Part shown: one piece after another, positions 24,283 to 33,400 of the stretch
Layout of the letters: each line of letters starts with the position of its first letter
Numbering within the stretch: position 1 is the stretch's first letter
Assembly: GCF_021728415.1 (NCBI RefSeq)
Contig: NZ_JAKKDV010000005.1
Coordinates: 62,001-126,000, forward strand
DNA length: 64,000 bases
Origin: Flaviramulus multivorans
GTDB lineage: Bacteria > Bacteroidota > Bacteroidia > Flavobacteriales > Flavobacteriaceae
Reading direction: 5' to 3'
Notes under the pieces: generated by a model
Told to the model about the DNA's origin: nothing
What the model saw: the letters and a program-made list of their open reading frames with translations, nothing else
Database searches by the model: none
Position numbers and translations under genes: made by a program

Positions 24283-25410
24283 ATGATAAATAATAAGACT
24301 CACAGAAAAGGTTTTGTATTTAAAAAATATGAAGCACCAAATCAGTCACCTTTCGAAAAACTTTTTGACATTTTCAAAGAACTGATTACCCATACTTCGG
24401 GTGATTTTGATGAAGCTATTGATTGGTTGCGTGAGCTCGATAAAGAATACAATCTTACTACAGCAGAATACACTATTGATGATTTTATTGAAGACCTTAA
24501 AAAGAAGGGGTTTATAAGAGAAGTTATTGATAATGACGGACAAGGTGGTATGGCGATTACTGCAAAAACCGAACGCGCCATTCGGCAACAAGCTTTAGAT
24601 CAAATTTTTGGAAAAATTAAGCGTAGTGGTCAAGGAAATCATAAAAGTAAAAGCCCAGGAATAGGCGATGAGCATACAGGCGATTTTAGAAACTACCAAT
24701 TTGGTGATGCTTTAGACAAAGTATCGATGACTGAAAGTTTAAAGAATGCTCAGATAAATCATGGCATTTTAGATTTCACTTTATCGGAAGATGATTTGGT
24801 GGTTGAAGAAACCCTGCATAAATCGCAAATGAGTACGGTTTTAATGATTGATATTAGTCATAGTATGATTTTGTATGGAGAAGATCGTATTACACCTGCC
24901 AAAAAAGTAGCCATGGCGTTGGCTGAACTTATTACAACCCGATATCCTAAAGACACTTTGGATATTTTAGTTTTTGGTAACGATGCGTGGCAAATTGAAA
25001 TTAAAGATTTACCATACTTAAAAGTTGGTCCGTATCATACCAACACGGTTGCGGGGTTAGAATTGGCTTTGGATTTGCTCAGACGGAAACGTAATACTAA
25101 TAAGCAAATATTTATGATAACCGATGGTAAACCCAGTTGTTTACGTTTATCAAATGGAGAGTATTTTAAGGATAGTGTTGGTTTAAATCAACGAATCGTT
25201 AATAAGTGTTATATGATGGCACAACAAGCTAGACGATTACACATTCCCATTACTACTTTTATGATTGCTCAAGATAGCTATTTAATGCAATTTGTGCGTG
25301 AGTTTACTTATGCAAACCAAGGAAAAGCCTTTTATACGGGATTGAAAGGTTTGGGTGAAATGATTTTTGAAGATTACGAAACAAACAGAAAAAAAAGAAT
25401 TAGAGGATAA
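24283..25410 (+). CDS. vWA-domain protein, partner of an AAA+ ATPase
   Basis: 375-residue cytoplasmic protein with a helical N-terminus (about 1-115), a linker and a von Willebrand A domain (about 185-360). The MIDAS metal site is intact: DISHS, then Thr in HTNTVAG, then ITDGKP. vWA proteins paired with MoxR/ChlI-type AAA+ ATPases act like Mg-chelatase ChlD, as adaptors for remodelling a target. The ATPase gene follows after 3 bp. The pair resembles mycobacterial Rv0959/Rv0958 in layout, a family of unknown function. It is divergent from the S9 peptidase and has no signal peptide. Confidence 0.85.
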   Translation: MINNKTHRKGFVFKKYEAPNQSPFEKLFDIFKELITHTSGDFDEAIDWLRELDKEYNLTTAEYTIDDFIEDLKKKGFIREVIDNDGQGGMAITAKTERAIRQQALDQIFGKIKRSGQGNHKSKSPGIGDEHTGDFRNYQFGDALDKVSMTESLKNAQINHGILDFTLSEDDLVVEETLHKSQMSTVLMIDISHSMILYGEDRITPAKKVAMALAELITTRYPKDTLDILVFGNDAWQIEIKDLPYLKVGPYHTNTVAGLELALDLLRRKRNTNKQIFMITDGKPSCLRLSNGEYFKDSVGLNQRIVNKCYMMAQQARRLHIPITTFMIAQDSYLMQFVREFTYANQGKAFYTGLKGLGEMIFEDYETNRKKRIRG

Positions 25411-25413
25411 TTT

Positions 25414-26880
25414 ATGAAAATAGAAAACATCAAAACTTTAGGAGCGTTAAAAAAAGCTGGATATCAAAGTAAGTCCATAAAAGACGAATTAAGAGATAAT
25501 TTAATCCATAAAATAAAAAATAAAGAAACCACTTTTGAAGGTGTTCATGGTTATGAAAATACAGTAATCCCTGAATTGGAACGCGCTATTTTATCACGTC
25601 ATAATATTAATTTATTAGGATTGCGTGGGCAAGCCAAAACGCGATTAGCCCGTTTGATGCTTAATCTTTTAGACGAATATATTCCTGTAGTGGAAGGGTC
25701 TGAGATTAACGATGACCCACTAAATCCTATTTCTAGATATGCAGTAGAATTGATTAAAGAAAAAGGCGATAATACCCCCATTACTTGGTTACATAGAAAC
25801 GAACGTTTTGCTGAAAAACTGGCAACACCAGACGTAACAGTTGCTGATATTATTGGAGATGTGGACCCTATTAAAGCAGCAAACTTAAAGCTAAGTTATG
25901 CAGATGATAGAGTTATTCACTATGGTATGATTCCTAGAGCCAACCGCTGCATTTTTGTTATTAACGAATTGCCCGATTTGCAGGCGAGAATTCAAGTAGC
26001 CTTATTTAATATTTTACAAGAAGGGGATATTCAAATACGTGGCTTTAAGTTGCGGTTACCTTTAGATATTCAGTTTCTATTTACTGCAAACCCTGAAGAT
26101 TATACCAATAGAGGCAGTATTGTAACGCCTTTAAAAGATAGAATTGGTAGCCAGATTTTAACACATTACCCTGTTGACATTGAAACAGCTAGATTGATTA
26201 CGGAGCAGGAAGCTAGGGTAGTCGAAGCTCAAAAAACAGCAGTTATTGTGCCAGATTTGGCCAGAGATTTACTAGAACAAATTGTTTTTGAAGCACGGGA
26301 GAGTGAATTTATTGATGCCAAAAGTGGCGTTAGTGCCCGATTGGGTATTACGGCTTTGGAAAACTTGTTGAGTACTGCTGAAAGACGTGCTTTATTAGCG
26401 GGTGATAAAATAACTACGGTACGGTTAAGTGATTTTGTTGGGATTATTCCATCTATAACCGGTAAAGTAGAATTAGTTTATGAAGGCGAACAAGAAGGCG
26501 CAGCGGTAGTAGCTTATAATTTGATAGGTGAAGCGGTAAAAAGTCTATTTGTTGAGTTTTTTCCAAAGGTGGAAAAATTAAAAAAGCAGGAAGATGAAGG
26601 TCCTTATGATGATGTTATTTCATGGTTTTTTAATCAAAAAGAAGGTTTTGAACTTTTAGATGAATTGAGGGATAAAGAATATAAAACCCTATTGGATGCT
26701 ATTTCTCCATTAGATGATTTGATAGGAGCATATCAACCAAACCTATCAAAAAGCGATAGCTATTTTGTTAAAGAATTTATACTATGGGCACTCGTTGAAT
26801 TTAAACAATTAAGTAAGTATCGCTTTTCGGAAGGTATTCAATTTAAAGATCCTTATGGTAGCTTTATAAGTGGTATTTAG
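25414..26880 (+). CDS. ChlI/MoxR-like AAA+ ATPase
   Basis: 488-residue AAA+ ATPase of the magnesium-chelatase-I-like family. Walker A reads GLRGQAKT (about 69-76); Walker B reads CIFVINELPDL, with Asn where most AAA+ proteins have Asp, a variant I associate with this subfamily; sensor-1 Asn is in FLFTANPEDY and an Arg finger candidate in LKDRIGS. The C-terminal third (about 330-488) is helical and unrecognised. With the vWA protein 3 bp upstream it probably forms an ATP-driven remodelling complex. No chlorophyll or cobalamin gene is nearby, so a chelatase role is unlikely. The stop lies 7 bp from the convergent OmpA gene. Confidence 0.87.
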   Translation: MKIENIKTLGALKKAGYQSKSIKDELRDNLIHKIKNKETTFEGVHGYENTVIPELERAILSRHNINLLGLRGQAKTRLARLMLNLLDEYIPVVEGSEINDDPLNPISRYAVELIKEKGDNTPITWLHRNERFAEKLATPDVTVADIIGDVDPIKAANLKLSYADDRVIHYGMIPRANRCIFVINELPDLQARIQVALFNILQEGDIQIRGFKLRLPLDIQFLFTANPEDYTNRGSIVTPLKDRIGSQILTHYPVDIETARLITEQEARVVEAQKTAVIVPDLARDLLEQIVFEARESEFIDAKSGVSARLGITALENLLSTAERRALLAGDKITTVRLSDFVGIIPSITGKVELVYEGEQEGAAVVAYNLIGEAVKSLFVEFFPKVEKLKKQEDEGPYDDVISWFFNQKEGFELLDELRDKEYKTLLDAISPLDDLIGAYQPNLSKSDSYFVKEFILWALVEFKQLSKYRFSEGIQFKDPYGSFISGI

Positions 26881-26887
26881 TACTAAT

Positions 26888-28177
26888 TTAAATTTTGATG
26901 AATTCCACTCTTCTGTTTTTCGCTTTCCCTTGGGTAGTAGAATTGTCTGCAACTGGTTGGCTTTCTCCTTTGCCTTCAGTTTCTAGTCTTTCACCCGAAA
27001 TGTTATAAACTTTGATTAAAGCTTCCTTTACTGATTCTGCCCGATTTTTAGATAAAATCAAATTAGTTTCTTCTGACCCATCGGCATCTGTGTGTCCAAT
27101 AATATTAAGATGCATGGATTCGTCTTGCTGTAAAGCTTGTGAAATCTGACGGATGATACCGTAAGATTGTGGTTGAATTGTGGCAGAACCAGAATCGAAT
27201 AAAATACCATTTGTTGAAAAACGCCCTTTTTCAATCAATTGTTTACGTAAATCAACACCTCCTTCGACAACCTTTAGATTTCTTATAAAAAGCCGTTCTT
27301 TACCATCTTTAAACTGTAAAAGTTCAAATTTTAATGTTGTGGGTTTCGTATTCGATGGAATCATTCTTGGAATATCTACATACTTACCTTCATCTACCCA
27401 AAGACGAAACCGCTGTTTATTTACTGCAATTGATATATGTGGTTGATATAATACGTTCTCACGAATATCACCCTGTATAGAAGTATTTATATCACCACCA
27501 TTTCTAACAAAGAATCCAACTGGAGCGTATTGACAAAATGGAATATCAACAGTAGCACGGTTTCCCCATGTAAAGCTGTTGTTATCAGACACTCCTACTC
27601 TAAGGACCGCAGTAGAACTTGTTTTTTGGTCAATACCATCAGCCAATAGGTCAAATTCTATCGTGTAATCTTCTGGTAAATTAGGTAAATCTGGAATATA
27701 GAAGATGTTATAACCAGGTCGCATTTGTAACCATTTATCTCCGTTATTGCCAATTTCGACTAACTCCCCGGAGCCATTGGTATTCCATTTTGAGGGGAAG
27801 TCGCCTATATAATCTTCCGAAAAATCGTCAAATAACAATAAGGTATCTCCTGGAACAAAGTCAAATTTTGAATAGACTTCTAAACTACTAGTATCTAAAG
27901 TTTCTTCATCTTCATAAAGGTCATTATCCTCTGAGCCATTTTCATGATTTTCAGAAGGTATGCTTTTTTTCTTTTTTTTAAGCTTTTTGTCAGCATCAAG
28001 AATGGTGTCCATAATTGTTCCAGTCTTTTCAGCAGCTTTTTCTTCTACTTTTTGTAATATGGTTTCTTTTGCAGCTTCTTCAGCTCTTTTTTTTAGTTTT
28101 CTAAGAAGTTGAGCTTCTGTTGTTTCTATACTTCCAAAAAGAAATAATCCTATAATAATAAGCACTGTTGTTTTCAT
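26888..28177 (-). CDS. OmpA-family protein with LamG-like central domain
   Basis: 429-residue envelope protein. Signal peptide (about 1-22, ending TEAQ), a Lys/Glu-rich coiled coil (about 25-75), an acidic linker, a beta-rich concanavalin-like region (about 100-300, LLFDDFSEDYIGDFPSKW onward) and a C-terminal OmpA peptidoglycan-binding domain (about 310-429, with IIGHTDADGSEETNLILSKN and NRRVEF). It should link the outer membrane to the cell wall while presenting the central domain. It precedes no obvious partner but shares strand and close spacing with the unknown secreted protein upstream (18 bp). Confidence 0.87.
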   Translation of the reverse strand: MKTTVLIIIGLFLFGSIETTEAQLLRKLKKRAEEAAKETILQKVEEKAAEKTGTIMDTILDADKKLKKKKKSIPSENHENGSEDNDLYEDEETLDTSSLEVYSKFDFVPGDTLLLFDDFSEDYIGDFPSKWNTNGSGELVEIGNNGDKWLQMRPGYNIFYIPDLPNLPEDYTIEFDLLADGIDQKTSSTAVLRVGVSDNNSFTWGNRATVDIPFCQYAPVGFFVRNGGDINTSIQGDIRENVLYQPHISIAVNKQRFRLWVDEGKYVDIPRMIPSNTKPTTLKFELLQFKDGKERLFIRNLKVVEGGVDLRKQLIEKGRFSTNGILFDSGSATIQPQSYGIIRQISQALQQDESMHLNIIGHTDADGSEETNLILSKNRAESVKEALIKVYNISGERLETEGKGESQPVADNSTTQGKAKNRRVEFIKI

Positions 28178-28195
28178 AATTTTATTGAATTATAA

Positions 28196-28918
28196 TTATT
28201 CACAAAAAAACAGCTTATTGCCTGAAGTGTATACGCTGGAAACCCTCTCAAGCCTGTTCATTTTTACAAACCCTTCAAATGCTTTTGCCATTGCTGCTTT
28301 ATTTTGAGGTAGATTTAAAATTTTTCGTGTTTGTTTTTCTATCTCATTTTTTAATTTTATTTCAATGGCATTTAACATGGGTATTAAAATGTCAAGTTTA
28401 CCACCCATTTCAAACTTTCCGATGAGGTCTACTTTTTCAACATTAAAAGCAATGGAACCATTGTAGGCAATTGGTTTTAACCTTATTTTTGCAATTCTTG
28501 GTGATTTCCAATTAAAATCAGGTGCTCTTTTGTCACGACGTCCTTTCATGCAACCGGGGCACTTTCCTTTAATTTCACTTTCATTACCTTCAAACTCTAT
28601 TGTAAGATAAAATTGTCCGTTTTCATAGCTTAGGTTATTTTTTCCTCGAATTGACTGTACGTCATTTACATAATAAATCCATTTGCGAGCAGGACCTTGT
28701 ACTTCATGCTCTCCCATATCGAACTTGATCGTTTGATTGTTTAATTTGATGTAGGAATCGGTTCTGTTTAAAACAATTTCCATAGTTGCTATTTGTTTTC
28801 TTAACACTGGTAGTGCCAATCGGTTTGCATCTATTGCTTTACAATTTTGCGAAAATGAATGCCCTGATGAAAGAAGCAGAACAGTAAGTAATACGAGTAA
28901 AATTTTTAAATTTTTCAT
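28196..28918 (-). CDS. Secreted protein of unknown function
   Basis: 240 residues with a clear signal peptide (about 1-24, ending GHSFSQ). I do not recognise a domain. The mature part is beta-rich and basic, with a CPGC pair (about 120-123) and two other cysteines (near the N-terminus at about 26 and at the penultimate residue), so disulfides are possible. Sequence around VDLIGKFEMGGKLDILIPML may be a lipid- or hydrophobic-ligand surface. It sits between the OmpA-LamG gene (18 bp downstream) and the LRR-T9SS gene (12 bp upstream) and is probably co-transcribed with both. Confidence 0.75.
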   Translation of the reverse strand: MKNLKILLVLLTVLLLSSGHSFSQNCKAIDANRLALPVLRKQIATMEIVLNRTDSYIKLNNQTIKFDMGEHEVQGPARKWIYYVNDVQSIRGKNNLSYENGQFYLTIEFEGNESEIKGKCPGCMKGRRDKRAPDFNWKSPRIAKIRLKPIAYNGSIAFNVEKVDLIGKFEMGGKLDILIPMLNAIEIKLKNEIEKQTRKILNLPQNKAAMAKAFEGFVKMNRLERVSSVYTSGNKLFFCE

Positions 28919-28930
28919 AATATTAAAGTT

Positions 28931-29977
28931 TTAATTAATAATGATTTTATGTATGGTTTGTTTACCAGATACTGTTTCAATTTTTATAAAATAGATGCCC
29001 GCAGAATAATTTGAGAGATTAATTAATGTTTCAGTTTTTATATCTTTTAATTGACCCAAGTTGTTGTATATTTTTACTTCTTTTAAAGGTTCGGTAGTAG
29101 AAGTAATGGTAAGTATATATTTTGTTGGATTAGGGTAGATTTTTATTGTTTCACTTTCATTTTTTTCTAGACTTAAAGTGCAACTTTCACTATAGTTTGC
29201 AGTGGTATCTTTAGTCCAGTTTATTGCCGAATTTGAATACCCAATATTATCAACACAAATAAGTTCTAGATTTGGATTTCCTCTGGCATCCATGGTATGG
29301 ATATTCGTATTGTTTCCATTGCGCAGATCTAAGAAAGTAAGCTGATTATTTTCAAACCGAAGTGTAGCCAATGCTGGAGCTGTTGTTAAATCCAGATTTG
29401 TTAATTGGTTATTATAGCACCAAACTATCTGTAGGTTGTTTTGTGTTGAAGGGAAAGTGATGTTGGTTAGTTCGTTGTCGTGACAAACTATTTGATATAA
29501 TTCTGAATTGTTGGTTAGGTCAAGTACTTCAAGTTGATTGTTATAACAGCTTAAAGTACTCAGCATTGTATTGTTTGATAGATTTAAGGTCGTTAAATCA
29601 TTATCCATACATGCGAGTTGTTCAAGCATAGTATTTGCACTTATATTAAGATTGTTAAGTTGATTTCCATTACAGTCCAAAATGTTAAGATTTGTATTAT
29701 AAGTAAGGTCTAAGGTAGTTAATAGGTTATCCTCGCAATCTAACATTACAAGGTCTACAAACGCCTCAATGCCAGTTAAATCAGAAATGCCTTTATTTCT
29801 TAAGAATAAATTAATTACACCTTCAGTATCCGAGTTTAATATATTGCCAGTCATACCGTTAGTATCTATTCCCGAAGCTATTAGTTCACTTTCAAAAACT
29901 GGATCTGGTATGGCGGTGGTTTGGGAATTAACAAGAAATGGCATTATTAGGAATGCTATAAACATATGGGTTTTCAT
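28931..29977 (-). CDS. Leucine-rich-repeat protein with T9SS sorting domain
   Basis: 348-residue secreted protein. Signal peptide (about 1-18), then about eight LRR units (about 55-250) of the flavobacterial type with spacing near 21 residues, for example LDLTNNSELYQIVCHDNEL. A C-terminal type A T9SS sorting domain (about 275-348) begins KIYPNPT and ends in GIYFIKIETVSGKQTIHKII. It is expected on the cell surface or released, perhaps for binding other cells or polymers. A 49-codon gene ends 2 bp before its ATG, which supports co-translation. Confidence 0.9.
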   Translation of the reverse strand: MKTHMFIAFLIMPFLVNSQTTAIPDPVFESELIASGIDTNGMTGNILNSDTEGVINLFLRNKGISDLTGIEAFVDLVMLDCEDNLLTTLDLTYNTNLNILDCNGNQLNNLNISANTMLEQLACMDNDLTTLNLSNNTMLSTLSCYNNQLEVLDLTNNSELYQIVCHDNELTNITFPSTQNNLQIVWCYNNQLTNLDLTTAPALATLRFENNQLTFLDLRNGNNTNIHTMDARGNPNLELICVDNIGYSNSAINWTKDTTANYSESCTLSLEKNESETIKIYPNPTKYILTITSTTEPLKEVKIYNNLGQLKDIKTETLINLSNYSAGIYFIKIETVSGKQTIHKIIIN

Positions 29978-29979
29978 GA

Positions 29980-30129
29980 TTATTTTTTTATAAAATTCGT
30001 TGTCTTAACAATTTTGTTTTTATGTATAATTTTAAGCTTGTATTTACCTTTTTCTAAATGATTTATATTTAAGTAAATTTTATAAGTTGCTATTTTTTCT
30101 ATGCTACCCTCATATCTTTTTTTTTTCAT
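29980..30129 (-). CDS. Small 49-residue protein, LRR operon leader gene
   Basis: An open frame of 50 codons from ATG at 30129 to TAA at 29980-29982. The product starts MKKKRYEGSIEKIATY and continues with a NINHLEKGKYKLKI stretch and a Lys-rich end (FIKK). It is basic, with no signal peptide, and predicted to be mostly beta strand. The second half resembles the last strands of a T9SS sorting domain (GxYxLKI...K.F.KK). I recall similar short proteins in flavobacteria but cannot name a function. The stop is 2 bp before the LRR gene ATG, a spacing typical of genuine coupled genes. A pseudogene remnant of a longer sorting domain is the alternative. Confidence 0.6.
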   Translation of the reverse strand: MKKKRYEGSIEKIATYKIYLNINHLEKGKYKLKIIHKNKIVKTTNFIKK

Positions 30130-30287
30130 GATGTAGGGAAAAATATTTAGGTTTTATGGCACCCAAAGTAAAGTGATGCGGATTTGCTTTAACAAACTTA
30201 AATAATGAAAGTATAGTGGATTATGACGGATGTATCGAAGACTATAAAATATGTAACAAGGAGTGTAATAATCTGATATACAGATTA
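30130..30287. other. Spacer with a hairpin at the kinase gene end
   Basis: No gene seen. A perfect 10-bp inverted repeat, TAATAATCTG (30266-30275) and CAGATTATTA (30281-30290) with a 5-nt loop, overlaps the stop codon of the hybrid kinase. It lacks a U-tract on the minus strand, so termination is uncertain. The remainder presumably holds the promoter for the small gene and LRR operon; I found no good -7 box. Confidence 0.4.
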
Positions 30288-33251
30288 TTATGTTTTGTTA
30301 TTATGATATTCGGAAGGAGAACAACCATAAGCCTCTTTAAAGCACTTACTAAAGTAGGCATGATCGTTAAAGCCTACTTTATATGCTATTTCAGAAATGT
30401 TAACATCAGATTTTTCAAGTAAAGAAATAGCTAATTTTAAGCGTTGAGAACGGATGAATTCTGAAGCTGATAAATCGGTTAGAGCCTTTAATTTTCTATG
30501 CAATTGCATACGGCTCATGCCTACTGCTTTACTAAACTCCTCGGAAGTGAAAGACGATTCGATTAATTTTTCGTCCAGTACGTTTTGTACTTTTTCTAAA
30601 AACTGTTCATCTAAATTAGTGATGACTAAATCTTTTGGTTTTAAAATAACCTCTTGACTATACCGCTCTCGTAGATTCCTTCTAGAATCAATAAGATTTT
30701 GTACTCTAGTTTCTACTAAACGTAGTTTAAATGGTTTTGTTATGTAGGCGTCTGCACCCGTATCCAGTCCTTTGTATTGGTCTTCTTCACCTGCTTTTGC
30801 CGTCAATAAAATAATGGGTATATGGCAAGTTCGTTCATCTTCTTTAAGATGTTTACAAAGCTCCATTCCATCTATTTCTGGCATCATAATATCAGAAATG
30901 ATGATATCTGGTATAAATTCTAGTGCTTTTTCTAAACCAATTTTCCCATTTTCGGCTTCTATAACCTTATATTTTTCAGAGAACGAATTTTTAATAAAAC
31001 TTCTTACATCAGCATTATCCTCAACAATTAAAAGTAACGGATTATCCTCATTTAAAAGCTCATTTTCATCAACATCTGTAATTACATTTTGCTGTTGATT
31101 GGTTTTTGCTAATGAAAAATCATCGTCATGATTTTCAATGGAAAGTTCTTCTATCTTAAAGTCTTTCTTTTGAACTGGTAAAACGACTTTAAATTGAATG
31201 TTCTCATCTCGTTTATTTTCAACGGTAATGCTACCATTTGAAAAACTCACTAATTCTTTTACTAATGACAATCCAATTCCAACACCTTCAGAAGAATCGT
31301 CGCCTTGATAAAAGCGGTTAAAAATTTTTGCAACTTTATCCTTTGTAAGAAGCGCTCCATTATTTTCAACGAGCATTACCAATTTATCATTTTCTTTTTT
31401 GGCATTAAAACTCACTTTACCATTTTCAGGAGTATATTTAAATGCATTAGAGAGCAAATTAATTGTTGTTTTTTCTATAACATCTCTATCAAACCATGCG
31501 CTTTCAAAGTCTTCAATTTGCACATTGTATTTAATCTGTTTTTGCTCAGCTAAATGAGAAAACGATGATGTGATTGATTTTAGTAGTTTTGTTAAATTCC
31601 CTTGTTTTACATGTAATTTTAAACTACCTGATTCTAATTTCGAAAGATCAAGTAATTGATTTACCAAGTTAAGCAATCTAGCTGAATTTCTTTGAACCAT
31701 TTCAAAGTCCTTTTGATCGGTATCATTCAGTTTTTTTGAATTTAATTTCTTTTCAATAGGTGCTGAAATTAAAGTTAAGGGTGTACGAAATTCATGCGAA
31801 ATGTTTGCAAAAAAGTTGGATTTCAGTTTATCTATTTCCTTTAACTTTTTGTTAGTTTTTTGTCGATTTTGGTATAAAAAGAAGAAAAACATACCTGCAA
31901 GTGACGTTAATCCAATACCGGCAAGAAGTAAATTTCGTTGATTTTTTTTCTGTTGTTCAATTAATTCATTTTGAGAGGTCAATAGTGCTATTTCTTGTTC
32001 TTTTTTTTTGGTTTGGTATTTGGTTTCCAGTTCATTGACTTGAGTTCGTAGTTTAGCATAGTCGAAAGAATCTCTCAATTGGACATAATTTTCCCAATTT
32101 TCGGATAAATCTTTGTAATTGGCTAATTCTTTATTCGCCTTAATCATGACCTTGATTGCTAAAAGTTGACTTCTTAGATCTTTCCTATTTTTGGCAAGAT
32201 TGAATCCTTGCTGTGAATATAGTAAGGCTTTTTTATAATAGTTTATATTGTAATAAAAATTTCCAAGACTAATATTTGCACGACTGATATAGAAATTGTT
32301 CTCTCTTTGTTTAGCCATTTCTAGAAACTCTAAATAATCTTTTTCTGCTAAATCTAGTTGGCCTAAATTGTAATAAATATTACCCCTTTCTGGCAAAGCT
32401 TGAATCAGATTTACATTATTGGGCATCTCTAGTCTATAGTATTTTATTACCGGATCAATATAATTTAAAGCTTCATGATATTTTTTTTGCTCTCTATAAA
32501 TTCCGCTGATCAAAAAGTTAATATCGTTTAAACCATCTGGATGCCCTAGGAATTCATGTATTGATTTAGCTTCATAATAATATTTTTTAGCTTTTTCAAA
32601 TTCAGTCAAATTAAAAAATAGATTACCTATTTTTTCATAGATGTCTGCACATTTTCGACTATAGTAGGCGTTGTTGTTTGTTTTACATATACTATCACCT
32701 TTGAGGTAGTTAATTAAGGCAGACTCATGAGTATTTTTACCTGTAATTTTGTTTTGTCCGCCCATAATAATAGCGGTAAGCATTACACTTGGGTCTTTAC
32801 TTTTAAAGGCTAAATCAAAGCCTAAATTTTTGTATTTAGTTGCAGAATCAAGTTCTCTTTCTCGAGCATATCTATCGCCTAACCTTAAATAGTGATTTGC
32901 AATACCTGGGAGAAAATCATATTCATGAAGCTCTTTAATTGCTCTTTTGAACGTAACCAAAGCTGAATCACTATTTTCATAACGGTTTTTCCAAATAGCT
33001 ATATTTACCAAGCTATGTGAAATACCCTTTGGAAACCGTTTTTTTCTGGATAATATGAGCGCCTTTTGATAGTATTTATAGGACGAATCTTTATCTGAAA
33101 ATAGGTTGCCCAATTCTAAATATTCCAACACCTTGGTTGAATCTATTGCAGTATTTGCAATGATGTTTTTAAGCGAATCAATTTTTCGTTCCTCTTGACC
33201 ATAAAATGTAAACATGCATAATAATAGTATATATATGACAGAGGGTTTCAC
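30288..33251 (-). CDS. Hybrid two-component histidine kinase with AraC output
   Basis: 987-residue one-protein two-component system. Signal peptide, periplasmic TPR array (about 35-400), short coiled coil, one transmembrane helix (about 443-465), HisKA (H in FFANISHEFRTPLTLI), HATPase (NLLSNAFKYTPENG; GVGIGLSLVKELV), receiver (acidic LIVEDNADVRSF and phospho-Asp in IIISDIMMPEIDG) and AraC helix-turn-helix at the C-terminus (about 885-985, ending KVGFNDHAYFSKCFKEAYG). Unlike polysaccharide-sensing HTCS proteins it has TPRs and not a propeller. The first codon is GTG; a stop lies two codons upstream, and starting at Met13 would remove most of the signal peptide. Targets unknown; the same-strand LRR/OmpA genes are candidates. 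Confidence 0.92.
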   Translation of the reverse strand: MKPSVIYILLLCMFTFYGQEERKIDSLKNIIANTAIDSTKVLEYLELGNLFSDKDSSYKYYQKALILSRKKRFPKGISHSLVNIAIWKNRYENSDSALVTFKRAIKELHEYDFLPGIANHYLRLGDRYARERELDSATKYKNLGFDLAFKSKDPSVMLTAIIMGGQNKITGKNTHESALINYLKGDSICKTNNNAYYSRKCADIYEKIGNLFFNLTEFEKAKKYYYEAKSIHEFLGHPDGLNDINFLISGIYREQKKYHEALNYIDPVIKYYRLEMPNNVNLIQALPERGNIYYNLGQLDLAEKDYLEFLEMAKQRENNFYISRANISLGNFYYNINYYKKALLYSQQGFNLAKNRKDLRSQLLAIKVMIKANKELANYKDLSENWENYVQLRDSFDYAKLRTQVNELETKYQTKKKEQEIALLTSQNELIEQQKKNQRNLLLAGIGLTSLAGMFFFFLYQNRQKTNKKLKEIDKLKSNFFANISHEFRTPLTLISAPIEKKLNSKKLNDTDQKDFEMVQRNSARLLNLVNQLLDLSKLESGSLKLHVKQGNLTKLLKSITSSFSHLAEQKQIKYNVQIEDFESAWFDRDVIEKTTINLLSNAFKYTPENGKVSFNAKKENDKLVMLVENNGALLTKDKVAKIFNRFYQGDDSSEGVGIGLSLVKELVSFSNGSITVENKRDENIQFKVVLPVQKKDFKIEELSIENHDDDFSLAKTNQQQNVITDVDENELLNEDNPLLLIVEDNADVRSFIKNSFSEKYKVIEAENGKIGLEKALEFIPDIIISDIMMPEIDGMELCKHLKEDERTCHIPIILLTAKAGEEDQYKGLDTGADAYITKPFKLRLVETRVQNLIDSRRNLRERYSQEVILKPKDLVITNLDEQFLEKVQNVLDEKLIESSFTSEEFSKAVGMSRMQLHRKLKALTDLSASEFIRSQRLKLAISLLEKSDVNISEIAYKVGFNDHAYFSKCFKEAYGCSPSEYHNNKT

Positions 33252-33400
33252 TTTTCAAAGTTTTCGAATAATTATAAATATAGTTATTTTAAAAACACTT
33301 ACTAAAATTAAATTTTGGAATATTGTAACAATTTATGTTACAATAATTACGACGCTAAATATGAAATTGCTCAATAACTTTGATTTTGTAGAGATAAGTT

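Noticed and set aside
29300-29760. Repetitive stretch that could be read as a tandem DNA repeat
   Set aside because: It is the coding sequence of the LRR units; the periodicity is at protein level.
30216-30422. Plus-strand frame at the 3' end of the hybrid kinase
   Set aside because: Antisense to the conserved AraC domain; no promoter box or family resemblance.
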